The position numbers were made by a program, and so were the translations under genes. The notes under the pieces were generated by a model that worked only from the letters and a program-made list of their open reading frames with translations, was not told where the DNA came from and did not search any database. A stretch of DNA of 64,000 bases from Phytoactinopolyspora alkaliphila (lineage in GTDB: Bacteria; Actinomycetota; Actinomycetes; Jiangellales; Jiangellaceae), in the NCBI RefSeq assembly GCF_010550695.1, contig NZ_JAAGOB010000001.1:62001-126000 (forward strand). The letters run 5' to 3'. Shown here one piece after another: positions 63,460 through 64,000 of the stretch (position 1 is its first letter; each line of letters opens with the position of its first letter).

Positions 63460-64000
63460 ATGAGTCCAGCACAGGGTGTGCCGGTCGTGGCGGTCGTCGG
63501 GCCCACGGCGGCGGGAAAGAGCGACCTCGCGATCGACCTCGCCCTGCGTTTGGGCGGTGAGGTCGTGAACGCGGACTCCATGCAGGTCTACCGGGGCATG
63601 GACATCGGCACGGCCAAGACGCCGGTGACGCAGCGGAAGGGCGTCGTCCACCACCTCCTCGACATCCTCGACGTCACCGAAACCGCCACCGTGGCGGAGT
63701 TCCAGGCACTCGCGCGCGCCGCTATCGAGGGCTGCCGACGGCGCGGGACCGTTCCAGTAGTCGTCGGGGGCAGTGCCCTGTATGTGCGCGCTGTACTCGA
63801 CGACTTCGAGTTTCCTGGAACTGACCCGGCGATCAGGCAACGGCTCGAGGCCGAACTCGCAGAAGTCGGTCCCGCGCGGCTGCACGCCCGGCTGGCGGAG
63901 CGCGATCCGCGAGCGGCGGAGTCAATTCTTCCGAGCAACGCCCGGCGTGTAGTGCGTGCGCTGGAGGTAGGCGAACTGACCGGCCGTCCGTTCGCCGCGT
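63460..64000 (+). CDS. miaA: tRNA dimethylallyltransferase MiaA (partial, runs off the right edge)
   Basis: The first about 180 residues are in the window. Transfers dimethylallyl to A37 of tRNAs, giving the substrate of MiaB. P-loop [23 protein letters not shown] and [18 protein letters not shown] are diagnostic. In other actinobacteria miaA lies close to miaB; here the betaine/SAM-cycle genes lie in between. Start ATG at 63460; a GTG five codons upstream is possible. Confidence 0.93.
   Translation, partial: MSPAQGVPVVAVVGPTAAGKSDLAIDLALRLGGEVVNADSMQVYRGMDIGTAKTPVTQRKGVVHHLLDILDVTETATVAEFQALARAAIEGCRRRGTVPVVVGGSALYVRAVLDDFEFPGTDPAIRQRLEAELAEVGPARLHARLAERDPRAAESILPSNARRVVRALEVGELTGRPFAA

Noticed and set aside
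1-64000. tRNA or rRNA genes and CRISPR arrays
   Set aside because: No tRNA T-loop/acceptor pattern, rRNA segment or regularly spaced repeat array was recognised in either strand, within the limits of reading by eye.

Overview
The window is very GC-rich, GTG starts are common and most genes overlap their neighbour by 1-4 bases. The gene order pgsA-cinA-clgR ... lhr ... DUF3046 ... recA-recX ... miaB ... miaA is the conserved recA neighbourhood of actinobacteria (known from memory of Mycobacterium and Streptomyces). A fused glycine/sarcosine-dimethylglycine methyltransferase suggests a halotolerant actinobacterium, possibly of the Jiangellales or a similar lineage. That placement is an inference with low confidence.

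Layout. 1-2119: an ABC exporter pair on the minus strand, cut by the left edge. 2154-3670: core genes pgsA, pncC (CinA C-terminal type) and clgR. 4011-28626: a catabolic island. It holds a Tat-exported protein with an AGE-family epimerase (plus strand), then a long minus-strand set: a LacI-type regulator, a five-gene peptide/oligosaccharide-type ABC importer, a GH63-like hydrolase, an FAD-dependent oxidoreductase, a DHDPS/NAL-family aldolase, two large secreted sialidase-like proteins, a PhyH dioxygenase and an AraC-type regulator. 28827-29777: a solitary Rpn/PD-(D/E)XK-type protein. 29807-35841: lhr helicase, an excalibur-domain protein and DUF3046. 35911-43624: an ABC-2 drug-type exporter, an MFS exporter, a MocR-type regulator, a PaiB-type FMN protein and an amidohydrolase. 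43825-47463: recA, recX and rny. 47537-50868: a gluABCD-type glutamate ABC importer. 50982-53056: miaB and a small membrane protein. 53709-63022: a same-strand set encoding de novo glycine betaine synthesis and a nearly complete S-adenosylmethionine cycle. 63110-64000: a small antitoxin-like protein and the 5' part of miaA.

How it fits together. The conserved block is interrupted by three accessory insertions. The catabolic island has its own regulators; a TAATACGTA motif occurs just upstream of both lacI and the importer binding-protein gene and is probably the LacI operator. Its two secreted enzymes keep most catalytic residues of GH33 sialidases but have His in place of the first Arg of the Arg triad, so their substrate may not be ordinary sialic acid. 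One of them also carries a C-terminal serine-hydrolase-like domain. In the second insertion a perfect 14-bp palindrome precedes the MocR gene, and its 11-base core recurs before the PaiB gene. The third insertion links glycine methylation (three SAM per betaine) to metK, ahcY, adoK and metH, that is, to methyl-donor regeneration and by-product removal, and ends in a 17-bp terminator stem.

No tRNA, rRNA, CRISPR array, insertion sequence or prophage was recognised.
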